This document shows positions 8,429 to 17,093 of a stretch of 64,000 nucleotides of DNA, piece after piece. The notes below the pieces were generated by a model that saw nothing but the letters and a program-made list of their open reading frames with translations, was not told where the DNA came from and searched no databases. The position numbers were made by a program, and so were the translations under genes. Positions within the stretch are counted from its first letter, which is position 1; every line of letters starts with the position of its first letter. Source of the DNA: Chitinophaga sp. GbtcB8 (GTDB lineage: Bacteria > Bacteroidota > Bacteroidia > Chitinophagales > Chitinophagaceae); NCBI RefSeq assembly GCF_019091455.1, contig NZ_JAGXJN010000022.1, positions 59,241 to 123,240 of the forward strand, read 5' to 3'.

Positions 8429-9217
8429 ATGAAAATGGTTTACACCTGCATGGCTTTAGCCTGCTTCCACGCTGCTGTGCTGCATGCACAGGAAAAAACG
8501 GTTACCCTGGATTCCTATTTCAATAATGAGCACCGTAAAAATGCTGCGGGTGAAATGGAATCTTTCCACTATAAATGGGAGGAAACAGGCAATAACGGCT
8601 ACTCTAAACTGGGAGACGCGTTTAAAGCGCAGGGCGCCACCCTGAATACCTTACATGAAGCGCCGGCTGCCGCTAACCTGAAAAGTTCCGCTGTTTATAT
8701 TATTGTAGACCCTGATAATGCAAAAGAATCGCCCGCACCTAATTATATCGGCAAAAAAGATATTACCGCCATTAGCCAATGGGTAAAAGCAGGGGGCGTG
8801 TTGCTGCTGCTGGCCAATGACAGCGCCAATACAGAGCTGGCGCATTTTAATGAGCTGGCCGCAGTTTTTGGTTTGCATTTTAATGATGAACGTATTAACT
8901 ACGTGAAGGACGATGCGCATTTTGAGAACGGCGCCATTGCCGTAAAAGATCATCCGGTATTCCGTACTACCAAAAAGATCTTTATGAAAGATGCCTGCTC
9001 CATTCGCGTACAGCCACCGGGCAAACCTTTACTCACTTCAGGCGGCGCTGCCATTATAGCCACTACTGCTTATGGTAAGGGCACAGTAGTAGCCGTAGGG
9101 GATCCCTGGCTGTATAATGAATATGTGAACGGGCGCCTGCCTGCCGGTTATGAGAATGATAAGGCCATGACGGACCTGGTAAGCTGGCTGATGACGAAAA
9201 TACCCGCCAAAAAATAG
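8429..9217 (+). CDS. Secreted protein with DUF4350/GATase1-like fold
   Basis: This 262-residue protein has a signal peptide (MKMVYTCMALACFHAAVLHAQ). The rest resembles the DUF4350 or glutamine-amidotransferase-like domain often fused to or beside unsaturated glucuronyl and rhamnogalacturonyl hydrolases in Bacteroidota. Supporting features are AVYIIVDPDN, the segment SQWVKAGGVLLLLANDS, and a late YGKGTVVAVGDPWLYNEY. No catalytic Cys-His-Glu triad of true amidotransferases is evident, so a binding or structural role in sugar processing is more likely than enzymatic amidotransfer. It appears monocistronic. The function is inferred from fold only. Confidence 0.65.
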   Translation: MKMVYTCMALACFHAAVLHAQEKTVTLDSYFNNEHRKNAAGEMESFHYKWEETGNNGYSKLGDAFKAQGATLNTLHEAPAAANLKSSAVYIIVDPDNAKESPAPNYIGKKDITAISQWVKAGGVLLLLANDSANTELAHFNELAAVFGLHFNDERINYVKDDAHFENGAIAVKDHPVFRTTKKIFMKDACSIRVQPPGKPLLTSGGAAIIATTAYGKGTVVAVGDPWLYNEYVNGRLPAGYENDKAMTDLVSWLMTKIPAKK

Positions 9218-9326
9218 TAAGGCATTGGATCACAGCTCTCTGCTAAAACAACAGGGAGGGGCAATAGAAAATTTGCAGGCCAGGGAAAACTTGACTAAAT
9301 TGTATCTCCTTTAGCTGCATAGCGTT

Positions 9327-11873
9327 ATGAAATTTTGTGCCTTTATAGTTTTTTTAGTTTTGCTGCTGAATGAGGCCGGTTTTGCACAATCATACGGTTT
9401 ACAATTCCAGAGCCACGAAGTAGTGCCGGAAAAAAGGACCGCCCTTAACCTGACGCCAACAGCACCTCTGTGCCTGGATGGGACTACGGAAATTTCCTTC
9501 GATCTCAACTTTGTTCCTTATCATGATATTTATTTCGGTTACGTACTGCGCGTAATTTTTGATAACCGGGAAAACATTGACCTGGTATATAACCAGAAAA
9601 CACTGCGTTTTGATTTCCTGATAGGAGAAAAATATTCCACTGTATTTACCATCGATCCCGCTACGCTCTATAATAAATGGAGCAGCTGCAAATTAAGGAT
9701 CGATCCTGCAACACAGGAAGCCGCCTTGTTTGTGAACAATACACAGGTAGCAAAAGGCAAAGGCAATTTCGGGAAAAAGGCCTGTTGCCGCCTGCTGTTC
9801 GGCGCCAATAACTTTGAAGGTTTCCAGATGCTGGACATTCCGCCCATGAACATAAAGGACGTGGCTATCCGCGAAGGCAGCAAAACAAAATACTACTGGC
9901 CTTTATCGGAAAGTAGCGGCAATCAATGCCGGGACACCATTCGCGGCAAAATAGCAGAAGTGCGCAATGCCAATTGGATAAGGCCCCAGCACCAGCAATG
10001 GGCTTTAATGAGCGAATTGAAAATGAATGGTATGCCCAGTGTGGCATTTGATAAAAAGAACGAGGTATTGTATGTAGTATCTGCAGATTCTTTATACAGG
10101 ATCGCTTTTAAGAGCGGCGCTTCCAGCACAGTGGCGCTTGCAGAAAAACATGATTCGCTGATGGCCGGCAATCAATCCATTTACGATCCTTTCCTGCAAA
10201 AGCTCTATAACTTTTACATTGATGGGCAAACCGTAAGCACCTTTGACTCCAGCGCACATAAGTGGAGCACAGGTTTTGCCCCTGCACCGCTTACCGTGTA
10301 CTGGCATGCCAATAAATTTATTTCAGCCTACGATAGCTCCCTGTACATTTTAGGCGGTTACGGGCAGCTGGAATACAAGAACCGCGTACAGCGTTATCAC
10401 CTGCCGGGTAAGGAATGGGATACCATGCTGGCTACGCATGGCGACCGCTTTATGCCGCGTTACCTGGCCGCGCTGGGCACTAATGAAAAAGGCGATACCG
10501 CTTACATTATGGGCGGTTATGGCAGCAGCACCGGCAGCCAGGTGGTGAACCCAAAGTATTATTATGATCTGCTTTCCTTTAGTGTAAAGGATCACTCCTT
10601 TAAAACTATTTACCGCCTGCCGGAACCGGACCGCCAGTTCTGTTTTGCCAACAGCATGGTGATTGATGCTGCGGCAAAGGAATATTACGCGCTGGTATAC
10701 CCGAACGATAAATTTAACTCTGAGCTGCAGCTGATCCGCGGTTCTTTACAATCGCCCAAATATCAGCTGCTGGGTACTACCATTCCTTACACCTATCATG
10801 ATGTGCAGTCTTTCGCAGACCTGTATTATTGTGCAGACAGTAAGAAGCTGGCCGGCGTAACAATTTACACCTCCAAAGAGGGGAGGGCCAGCGTAAAGGT
10901 GTATACCATTGCATTTCCGCCTAACCAGCTATTGCCCGCCACACCGGAAAAGAATACGCCGTACTGGTGGTATTACGGGATAGCGCTGGCGCTTGCCGGC
11001 GCCGGCATTTTTGCTTACCGCAAGCGGAAGTTTAAGGCCGTGCAGGCACCTGCATCCCCGCTAATAAAAGAACCGGAAACAGTAGCAGAACCCGTAGCCA
11101 TAGCCGGCTTAACCATGCCACTGCATACGCCGGAAGAGGAAGAAAGCGTGCATGCCAGGGTATTTTTATTCGGGCAGTTTGAAGTGTATGATAAGGATGG
11201 GCAGGACGTAACCCGCTCCTTTACCCCGCTGCTGAAAGAGCTGTTCCTGATCATTACCACACACACCCTGTGGACGGGCAAAGGCATCTCCTCAGAAAAA
11301 TTATACGGCACCCTGTGGCGCGATAAATCCAGTAAGGAAGCGCAGAACAACCGCTCTGTGAACATGGTAAAGCTCAAAGCCATCCTGGATAAGCTGGGCG
11401 CCTGCAGCTTTGTAAAAGATGCCGACCGCTGGAGCCTGCACTACGACAAAGAAAGCATCTCCATTGACCTGGAAACCTTTCTGCAGTTATGCCGCCCTGC
11501 CGGGAAACATACCAAAAAAGAGATCCAGCAGCTGCTGGCCATTATACAACGCGGCTCTTTACTGGCCGATACAGCTTATCCCTGGCTGGAAGATATGCAG
11601 TCGGAGATCTCCGGCATGGCATTGTCTGTACTCTCTGCCACCACGCTGCAATTCAGCCACGATCCTGAATTTTTAATAGAGATCGCCAACGGCATCTTTA
11701 TTTTTGACCCGGTAAATGAAGAAGCCCTGCGGGTAAAATGCAAAAGCCTGGGGCAGCTGGGCCGCCACTCTATGGCCAAGGCGCTGTTCAATAAATTCGC
11801 CAAAGAATACCATCACATGTACGGCGAGGATTTCCAGGGTACTTTTCATGAAGTATTTAATGAGGTGAAGTAG
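9327..11873 (+). CDS. Membrane-anchored SARP/BTAD-type regulator with periplasmic lectin-like and Kelch domains
   Basis: This 848-residue protein appears to span the inner membrane. A signal peptide (1-20) is followed by a concanavalin/LamG-like domain (about 25-200) and a galactose-oxidase/Kelch-type propeller (about 225-530; blades such as LYILGGYG and AYIMGGYGSS). A transmembrane helix lies at about 546-563, followed by basic RKRK. The cytoplasmic part starts near 610 with VFLFGQFEVYDKDGQDVTRS, which resembles the winged-helix DNA-binding domain of SARP/OmpR regulators. Residues about 720-848 look like a TPR-like bacterial transcriptional activation domain (FDPVNEEALRVKCKSLGQLG). This order suggests a one-component sensor that reads an extracytoplasmic sugar or protein ligand and acts directly on DNA. 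Its targets are unknown; neighbours give no clear hint. Confidence 0.8.
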   Translation: MKFCAFIVFLVLLLNEAGFAQSYGLQFQSHEVVPEKRTALNLTPTAPLCLDGTTEISFDLNFVPYHDIYFGYVLRVIFDNRENIDLVYNQKTLRFDFLIGEKYSTVFTIDPATLYNKWSSCKLRIDPATQEAALFVNNTQVAKGKGNFGKKACCRLLFGANNFEGFQMLDIPPMNIKDVAIREGSKTKYYWPLSESSGNQCRDTIRGKIAEVRNANWIRPQHQQWALMSELKMNGMPSVAFDKKNEVLYVVSADSLYRIAFKSGASSTVALAEKHDSLMAGNQSIYDPFLQKLYNFYIDGQTVSTFDSSAHKWSTGFAPAPLTVYWHANKFISAYDSSLYILGGYGQLEYKNRVQRYHLPGKEWDTMLATHGDRFMPRYLAALGTNEKGDTAYIMGGYGSSTGSQVVNPKYYYDLLSFSVKDHSFKTIYRLPEPDRQFCFANSMVIDAAAKEYYALVYPNDKFNSELQLIRGSLQSPKYQLLGTTIPYTYHDVQSFADLYYCADSKKLAGVTIYTSKEGRASVKVYTIAFPPNQLLPATPEKNTPYWWYYGIALALAGAGIFAYRKRKFKAVQAPASPLIKEPETVAEPVAIAGLTMPLHTPEEEESVHARVFLFGQFEVYDKDGQDVTRSFTPLLKELFLIITTHTLWTGKGISSEKLYGTLWRDKSSKEAQNNRSVNMVKLKAILDKLGACSFVKDADRWSLHYDKESISIDLETFLQLCRPAGKHTKKEIQQLLAIIQRGSLLADTAYPWLEDMQSEISGMALSVLSATTLQFSHDPEFLIEIANGIFIFDPVNEEALRVKCKSLGQLGRHSMAKALFNKFAKEYHHMYGEDFQGTFHEVFNEVK

Positions 11874-11882
11874 GGGTGGTGT

Positions 11883-12192
11883 TTAATGGCGTAGCTTGTC
11901 GGGGTTTTGCTTGATATTCCAGAAAGATAACAGAACGATTTCTTTTTTGCTTGAATAGTAGCGGTAAAATAAGGTAATATACCTGTTGAGCTTTGCCCTG
12001 CGTACTTTTTTATTTTTCAGGGAGGGGCGGTAAAACTCAGGATTTTCCTGTAAGCGGGATATAACGTAGTCAGTTTGTTGAATAAAACGTTTAATTTCTT
12101 TTTCTGTCCACTCTTTTATCTTTTAGCAGGTATTCTATATTGTTTTCAAATGTTTTCTTTGCTTCATCTGACCAGCTTACTTCGATAACCAT
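11883..12192 (-). pseudogene. RelE/ParE-family toxin gene, frameshifted
   Basis: Two frames on the minus strand together encode a RelE/ParE-type toxin of about 100 residues. The first part runs from the ATG at 12192 (MVIEVSWSDEAKKTFENNIE then YLLK). The second part continues as EWTEKEIKRF and so on to KQNPDKLRH and a stop at 11883. The junction reads AAAAGATAAAAGAG, and removal of the 7-base near-duplicate ATAAAAG would restore one frame. As it stands translation stops after 33 residues. The start overlaps the antitoxin gene by 16 nt, as usual for such pairs. Either a recent inactivation or a sequencing slip is possible. Confidence 0.75.
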
Positions 12193-12413
12193 TTCCGGTA
12201 TTTTTTCATCACGGTTTCATGTGAAGTTACTTTGCCGGCATCAGCGTCCTTCAGGCCTCTTTCTATAGATCTTTGAGCTTCAGGATCCAGTTCATCCCAC
12301 CAATCATTTTCCTGCTCCACTTCCAGCATGGCGTGGATCATTTTTATGGTTTTTTCGTCGGCCGTATCAATGTATTTTTTTACCTCTCTCCGCAAAGCAG
12401 CTACCTCTTTCAT
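12177..12413 (-). CDS. Antitoxin of a RelE/ParE-type toxin-antitoxin pair
   Basis: This is a 78-residue, charged, helical protein (MKEVAALRREVKKYIDTADE at the start; DELDPEAQRSIERGLKDADA then GKV near the end). The C-terminal part, with ERGLKDADAGKVTSHETVM, is typical of small antitoxins whose tail wraps around a RelE-like toxin. It precedes and overlaps the toxin gene by 16 nt. The toxin is frameshifted, while this reading frame is intact, so it could still repress the operon or guard against related toxins encoded elsewhere. Confidence 0.75.
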   Translation of the reverse strand: MKEVAALRREVKKYIDTADEKTIKMIHAMLEVEQENDWWDELDPEAQRSIERGLKDADAGKVTSHETVMKKYRKWLSK

Positions 12414-12510
12414 AATGTTAGTTTTATAAGTATAAAGTTAACAAATTATTGCCCAATTGATCACTGTACCATTTTTTCTCCCTTTCCCCTTGAAAATCAT
12501 TACAATTAGT

Positions 12511-12556
12511 GCATTATTAATGCCGCCGTTAAGCCTCCCCGCCTATATTGCAGGGG
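12511..12556 (+). promoter_or_regulatory. Promoter-like element shared with the PUL 1 leader
   Basis: This stretch just before the SGNH gene aligns without gaps to 17011-17056 upstream of the first susC. Conserved blocks are TTATTAATGCC, GTTA, CCCCGCCT and TTGCAG in the same spacing, 30 of 46 positions identical by my count. The TATATTGC part resembles a degenerate TAnnTTTG box. A shared promoter class or regulator site is inferred. Confidence 0.45.
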
Positions 12557-12557
12557 T

Positions 12558-14543
12558 ATGAATACTAAAAACAGGCTCCGGTTGTTCAAAGCCATCAGCA
12601 TTGGCCTGGCATTACTGGCCATTGTGATGCTGGAGCTGTTGCTGCGCGCCTTCCATTACGGCAATGATCTGCGCCTTTTCATAGAAGCCCCTGCTGATAA
12701 CCGTTACCTGGTGTTAAACCCGGACGCCTCCAAAAAATACTTCCTGAACCAGCGCATTGCCACTACGGGCAACAGCGAATTATTCAAAAAAGAGAAAGAT
12801 AAAAATACCTGCCGCATTTTTGTGCTGGGGGAATCTACTACCATTGGTTATCCCTACTATCATAACGGCGCTTTTCACCGCTGGCTGCAATACCGGTTAA
12901 TGCGCAGCTTCCCTGACCGGGATTTTGAGATCATTAACCTGTCGCTGACAGCAGTGAACTCTTTTACCGTATTGGGTTTTGCCAGGGAAGTAGTGCGCTA
13001 CCAGCCGGATGCCGTGCTTATTTATACCGGCCATAATGAGTTTTACGGCAGCCTGGGCGTAGGCAGTACAGAACGCATTGCCGGCAATCCCCGCCTGGTA
13101 AACCTGGTGCTGGCCCTGCGGGAATATAAGATCATGCAGCTGCTTACCAATACTTATGAAAAGATCCTGAGCCGTACCGCCGGTCCGGAGGTCACTGCCG
13201 GCAAAGCGCGTATGGAGCTGATGGTAGCCGCGCAGCAAATCCCTTATGGCTCCACGTTATACAAGCGGGGCATAACGCAGTTCCAGGCCAATATGGATGT
13301 TACTTTACAGCTCCTGGATAAAAAAGGCATTCCTGTTTTTATCAGCAACCTGGTATCCAATGAAAAAGACTTAATACCTTTTATTAGCCTGAGGCCGGAT
13401 AGTACACAGGCGCCGGGGTTTCAAAGAACATACACCGCTGCTTTGCAGGCATTGGAAAATAAGAATACTACCGCTGCTTTTACCGGCTTTCAGCAGGCAG
13501 AGAAATTATATAACGGCTACGCTGCCACGCACTATTACCTGGGCCGCCTGTTGCTGGTTAAGGGAGATACGGCTGCGGCCCGCCAGGAGCTGTCCACTGC
13601 GCGGGACCTGGATGCCCTGCGCTTCCGTGCGCCTGCAGCGCTCAATAACATCATCCCGCAGCTTTGCAGCAAATACAAAAATGCACACCTGGTAAATGCA
13701 AAGGCAGCTTTTGAGCAGCTTTCCGTGGATCATATTATTGGCAACGAGCTGTTATTGGAACATGTGCATCCCAACCTGCAGGGATATGCCGTGCTGTCCG
13801 ATGCGTTTTACAACAGTATGCAGCAGGCAGGCTTTTTTCCAAAAGATACCATGAATCTTGCGCAGCTGCTGCGTACCATGCCCATTACCAGGGTAGATTC
13901 CCTGGCAGGTGCTTACCGCATTGCCAACCTGAAAAGGAGCTGGCCTTTTACCACGGTACCGGTAAAGGATACCTTAGCTGTAAACACGGAAGAGGAGCGC
14001 CTGGCCTATGGCCTTACTTTCCGGCATACCTGGTGGCCGGCTGTAATGGATACCCTGTATAACTATTACGCCGGTAAAGCAGATTGGGCCGGCGCAGCTG
14101 CCGTAGTAGGAACGCTGGTGCTGGAACATCCTGCAGATGCGCCTTTATATGAGCGGGCTGCCAATTTATACGGCAAGCTGAATGATTTCAATAATGCCGC
14201 CCTTTACTTCCGTAAAGCTTTTGCGCTGGCCCCCACGTTTGAAATGGCCCGCACGCTGTTTGTGCTGTACCTGAAAATGGATCAGCCTTTGGCAGCCATG
14301 CCTTACCTGGATTATGCCATGCAGCATAACAACCGCGGCCTGAACCTGGCGCCGGTAAAACAGCTTACGGCAGAGATCATACAGCTACAGCAAACCACTA
14401 CCCCCGAGGCACTGAGCCCGGTAGTGAATAAATACAAGCAAATGGGCAATAACGAAGGCGCCGCCAGTTACCTGGAGAAGCTGCTAAAAACCGATCCCGG
14501 GAATAAACAGGCCTTGTTGTTATTGGCACAGTTGGGGAAATGA
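12558..14543 (+). CDS. Membrane-anchored SGNH/GDSL-like hydrolase with TPR domain
   Basis: This 661-residue protein begins with one transmembrane helix (about 9-30, ISIGLALLAIVMLELLL). An SGNH fold follows: the nucleophile block IFVLGESTTIGYPY near residue 90, the GHNEFYG block near residue 160, and the late HVHPNLQGY block near residue 395 with the catalytic His. TPR-like helices appear inside (about 300-340) and at the C-terminus (about 500-655). SGNH enzymes act as esterases or acetyltransferase partners on glycans. It heads a module with SxtJ-like, DUF5989 and carbamoyltransferase genes, a combination seen together in many bacteria but not assigned a pathway. Its stop overlaps the next start (ATGA). 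Confidence 0.85.
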   Translation: MNTKNRLRLFKAISIGLALLAIVMLELLLRAFHYGNDLRLFIEAPADNRYLVLNPDASKKYFLNQRIATTGNSELFKKEKDKNTCRIFVLGESTTIGYPYYHNGAFHRWLQYRLMRSFPDRDFEIINLSLTAVNSFTVLGFAREVVRYQPDAVLIYTGHNEFYGSLGVGSTERIAGNPRLVNLVLALREYKIMQLLTNTYEKILSRTAGPEVTAGKARMELMVAAQQIPYGSTLYKRGITQFQANMDVTLQLLDKKGIPVFISNLVSNEKDLIPFISLRPDSTQAPGFQRTYTAALQALENKNTTAAFTGFQQAEKLYNGYAATHYYLGRLLLVKGDTAAARQELSTARDLDALRFRAPAALNNIIPQLCSKYKNAHLVNAKAAFEQLSVDHIIGNELLLEHVHPNLQGYAVLSDAFYNSMQQAGFFPKDTMNLAQLLRTMPITRVDSLAGAYRIANLKRSWPFTTVPVKDTLAVNTEEERLAYGLTFRHTWWPAVMDTLYNYYAGKADWAGAAAVVGTLVLEHPADAPLYERAANLYGKLNDFNNAALYFRKAFALAPTFEMARTLFVLYLKMDQPLAAMPYLDYAMQHNNRGLNLAPVKQLTAEIIQLQQTTTPEALSPVVNKYKQMGNNEGAASYLEKLLKTDPGNKQALLLLAQLGK

Positions 14544-14797
14544 AACAATACACCATGAAAAAATTCTTTCGCGCTCTATACGCTGCATGGGTCAGGTTCG
14601 GAACGGTTCTGGGATACATTAATATCCGTATTATTCTCAGCATCCTGTTCTTTATCATCGTTACACCTGTTGGACTGTTGAGAAGGCTCGCCGGTAAGGA
14701 CAGCCTTCGCATCCGGCAGTTTAAAAAAGGCCGCGGTTCCGTGATGGTGAACCGGGACCATGTATATATAAAGGAGGATCTGCTGCATACGTTTTAG
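14540..14797 (+). CDS. Small SxtJ-like membrane protein
   Basis: This 85-residue protein has one long hydrophobic segment (about 26-48, INIRIILSILFFIIVTPVGL) followed by a basic region (RRLAGKDSLRIRQFKKGRG). Size, hydropathy and position match the SxtJ family, small membrane proteins that travel with carbamoyltransferases. The ATG at 14540 overlaps the preceding stop codon by 4 nt; the second Met (14555, MKKFF) is an alternative start. It is presumably a membrane partner for the downstream carbamoyltransferase; that role is inferred. Confidence 0.75.
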   Translation: MKQYTMKKFFRALYAAWVRFGTVLGYINIRIILSILFFIIVTPVGLLRRLAGKDSLRIRQFKKGRGSVMVNRDHVYIKEDLLHTF

Positions 14798-14904
14798 GAA
14801 CAGGTAAGCACGTTTAAAGCGGAGATCATCACCATTTTAACCGGCACGTAAACGTCTTTTATTAAGAGCATACATGTATTTTAAACCACTGATCAACCAC
14901 GTTT

Positions 14905-15054
14905 ATGGAATTTTTTAAAGAGCTTTTTCTTTTCCTGCGCACCCGGAAAAAATTCTGGCTGCTGCCGCTGCTCATTATGCTGCTGTTGCTTACCGTGCTG
15001 GTAGTGCTTACCAGCGTACCGGCCCTGGCGCCTTTTATTTACACCTTATTTTAA
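14905..15054 (+). CDS. DUF5989 family single-pass membrane protein
   Basis: A 49-residue ORF starting MEFFKELFLFLRTRKKFWLL, then a hydrophobic stretch (PLLIMLLLLTVLVVLTS) and the ending APFIYTLF. The RKKFWLLP block and the APFIYTLF tail are the hallmarks of DUF5989, a tiny protein family regularly encoded between SxtJ and carbamoyltransferase genes. Its stop codon is 6 nt before the TTG start of the carbamoyltransferase, supporting translational coupling. Its function is unknown. Confidence 0.85.
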   Translation: MEFFKELFLFLRTRKKFWLLPLLIMLLLLTVLVVLTSVPALAPFIYTLF

Positions 15055-15060
15055 TGCGCC

Positions 15061-16914
15061 TTGGCTACCTGTATATTAGGCATCTCTGCATTTTACCACG
15101 ACAGCGCCGCTGCCATTATTATAGATGGTAAAATAATAGCCGCTGCACAGGAAGAACGTTTTACCCGTATTAAACACGATGCATCTTTTCCGGAAAATGC
15201 CATCCGTTATGTATTACAGGAAGCGGGCATTACCCACAGTCAGCTAACCGCTGTTGCTTTTTATGATAAGCCTTTGCTGAAGTTTGAACGCCTGCTGGAA
15301 ACGTATCATGCCTTTGCACCAGCTGGGCTGCCCAGCTTTTTAACCGCCATACCGGTATGGCTGCACGAAAAGCTGCAAATGAAAAAACTGCTGCGCAGGC
15401 AGTTTAAGAAATTGGAAAATGAAGATGCCAACAACATCCCCATCTACTTCCCGGAACATCACCTATCCCATGCTGCCAGCGCATTTTATCCATCTCCCTT
15501 TGAAGAAGCGGCCATTCTTACTATCGATGGCGTAGGGGAGTGGGCTACTGCTACCATTTGCCATGGACAGGGTAACCAAATAAAAATAATACAGGAGCTG
15601 CGCTTCCCACATTCCGTAGGCTTGCTGTACTCCGCCTTTACTTATTACCTGGGTTTTAAGGTGAACAGCGGGGAGTATAAGCTCATGGGGCTTGCGCCTT
15701 ACGGCGATCCGGAGTCGCCGGAAACTATCTTGTTCAAAGAAAAGATCCTCTCTACATTAGTAGATATCAGGGAAGATGGCTCTATCTTATTAAACATGTC
15801 ATACTTCCGCTTTGCCACTGGCCTGCGCATGACCAATAATAAAAAGTGGGCGGCCCTCTTGGGTATTCCACGGCGGCAGCCGGAATCCGCCATCACCCCA
15901 TCGCACAGGAATCTGGCCCTGGCCATGCAGCAGGTTACGGAAATGATCGTGGTGGCACTGGCCCGCACAGCGCAGCGTATTACCCAAAGTAAAAACCTGG
16001 TAATGGCGGGCGGGGTAGCCCTGAATGGTGTTGCCAATTACCATGTGCTGCTGGCCGGTTGTTTTGATAATATATGGATACAACCCGCTGCTGGTGATGC
16101 TGGTGGCGCATTAGGTGCAGCGCTGGCGGTATATCACATTGCGGAGCAAATGCCCAGAACCCCCGTTCCTGACGTTATGCAAGCCGCTCTTTTAGGACCA
16201 GCCTATACCCTACAGCAAATCGCCGCCACAATTCACCGTTACAACGCTACCGCAGAATATGTAGCAGACTTTTCCATCCTCAGCGCCCGCGTTAGTGAAC
16301 TGCTGGCAGCAGGGAAGGTTATTGGCTGGTTCCAGGACCGGATGGAGTTTGGCCCCCGCGCCCTGGGCAACCGCAGCATACTGGCCGATCCCCGCAACCC
16401 CTGCATGCAGCAGTACATTAACCTGCAAATAAAAGCAAGGGAAGCTTTCCGCCCATTTGCGCCCAGCGTGCTGGAAGAAGATGCCGCAGTTTATTTTGAT
16501 ATGCAGGTCCCTTCGCCCTACATGTTATTTGTTACACCATTAAAAGCAACGCAGCGTTTTCCTGTGCCGGAAAACTACCAGCAAAATATCTATGAACGTT
16601 TAAATGATCCCCGCTCACCCGTGCCCGCTGTTACCCATGTGGATTATTCCGCCCGCATTCAAACCGTTAGTAAAACAACCCATCCAAAATACTGGCAGCT
16701 GATCCATGATTTTAAAACGCTCACCGGTTGCCCTATGCTCATTAATACCTCTTTTAATATGCGCGGGGAGCCCATTGTATGCAGCCCGGAAGATGCTTTC
16801 CTGGCGTTCATGCATACCGGAATCGATTACCTGGTAATGGGTAATTACCTCTTGGAGCAGGCAAAACAAACAGCGGTACAAAATATTCCTGCACAGGAAT
16901 ATATGCCCGATTAA
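15061..16914 (+). CDS. NodU/CmcH-type carbamoyltransferase
   Basis: About 617 residues beginning ATCILGISAFYHDSAAAI, the standard start of this family. The N-terminal YrdC/Kae1-like ASKHA domain includes HHLSHAASAF and LTIDGVGEWAT. The C-terminal domain includes GRMEFGPRALGNRSIL and LINTSFNMRGEPIV. These enzymes move a carbamoyl group from carbamoyl phosphate, via ATP, to a hydroxyl of a sugar or natural product. The only in-frame start is TTG at 15061, since an in-frame TAA lies three codons upstream; an ATG at 15054 is out of frame. The partners upstream suggest that the acceptor is a membrane-linked or exported glycan. No glycan biosynthesis genes are nearby. Confidence 0.92.
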   Translation: MATCILGISAFYHDSAAAIIIDGKIIAAAQEERFTRIKHDASFPENAIRYVLQEAGITHSQLTAVAFYDKPLLKFERLLETYHAFAPAGLPSFLTAIPVWLHEKLQMKKLLRRQFKKLENEDANNIPIYFPEHHLSHAASAFYPSPFEEAAILTIDGVGEWATATICHGQGNQIKIIQELRFPHSVGLLYSAFTYYLGFKVNSGEYKLMGLAPYGDPESPETILFKEKILSTLVDIREDGSILLNMSYFRFATGLRMTNNKKWAALLGIPRRQPESAITPSHRNLALAMQQVTEMIVVALARTAQRITQSKNLVMAGGVALNGVANYHVLLAGCFDNIWIQPAAGDAGGALGAALAVYHIAEQMPRTPVPDVMQAALLGPAYTLQQIAATIHRYNATAEYVADFSILSARVSELLAAGKVIGWFQDRMEFGPRALGNRSILADPRNPCMQQYINLQIKAREAFRPFAPSVLEEDAAVYFDMQVPSPYMLFVTPLKATQRFPVPENYQQNIYERLNDPRSPVPAVTHVDYSARIQTVSKTTHPKYWQLIHDFKTLTGCPMLINTSFNMRGEPIVCSPEDAFLAFMHTGIDYLVMGNYLLEQAKQTAVQNIPAQEYMPD

Positions 16915-17010
16915 TTAAAAATCACTTCACAACCAATGGGTTGCAAAAAAATAATATAACCGTTAAGGCTTCTGTTAAAGCATTTTCATAAAATTAATTT
17001 TTTCGTTAGC

Positions 17011-17056
17011 CCGTTATTAATGCCCGTGTTAGTGTGCCCCGCCTTACTTGCAGTAT
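17011..17056 (+). promoter_or_regulatory. Promoter-like element upstream of PUL 1
   Basis: This is the second copy of the motif at 12511-12556, sharing TTATTAATGCC, GTTA, CCCCGCCT and TTGCAG in the same register. It lies 38-83 bp before the chosen susC start at 17094, suitable for a promoter with a short leader. The assignment rests only on the two-copy conservation. Confidence 0.45.
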
Positions 17057-17093
17057 TATTTCAATCAAAAATTTAAATCGAAACTGTCCCGTT

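Noticed and set aside
15054..15060. ATG overlapping the DUF5989 stop codon as start of the carbamoyltransferase
   Set aside because: It is in a different frame from the conserved ILGISAFYHDSAA sequence; only the TTG at 15061 fits.
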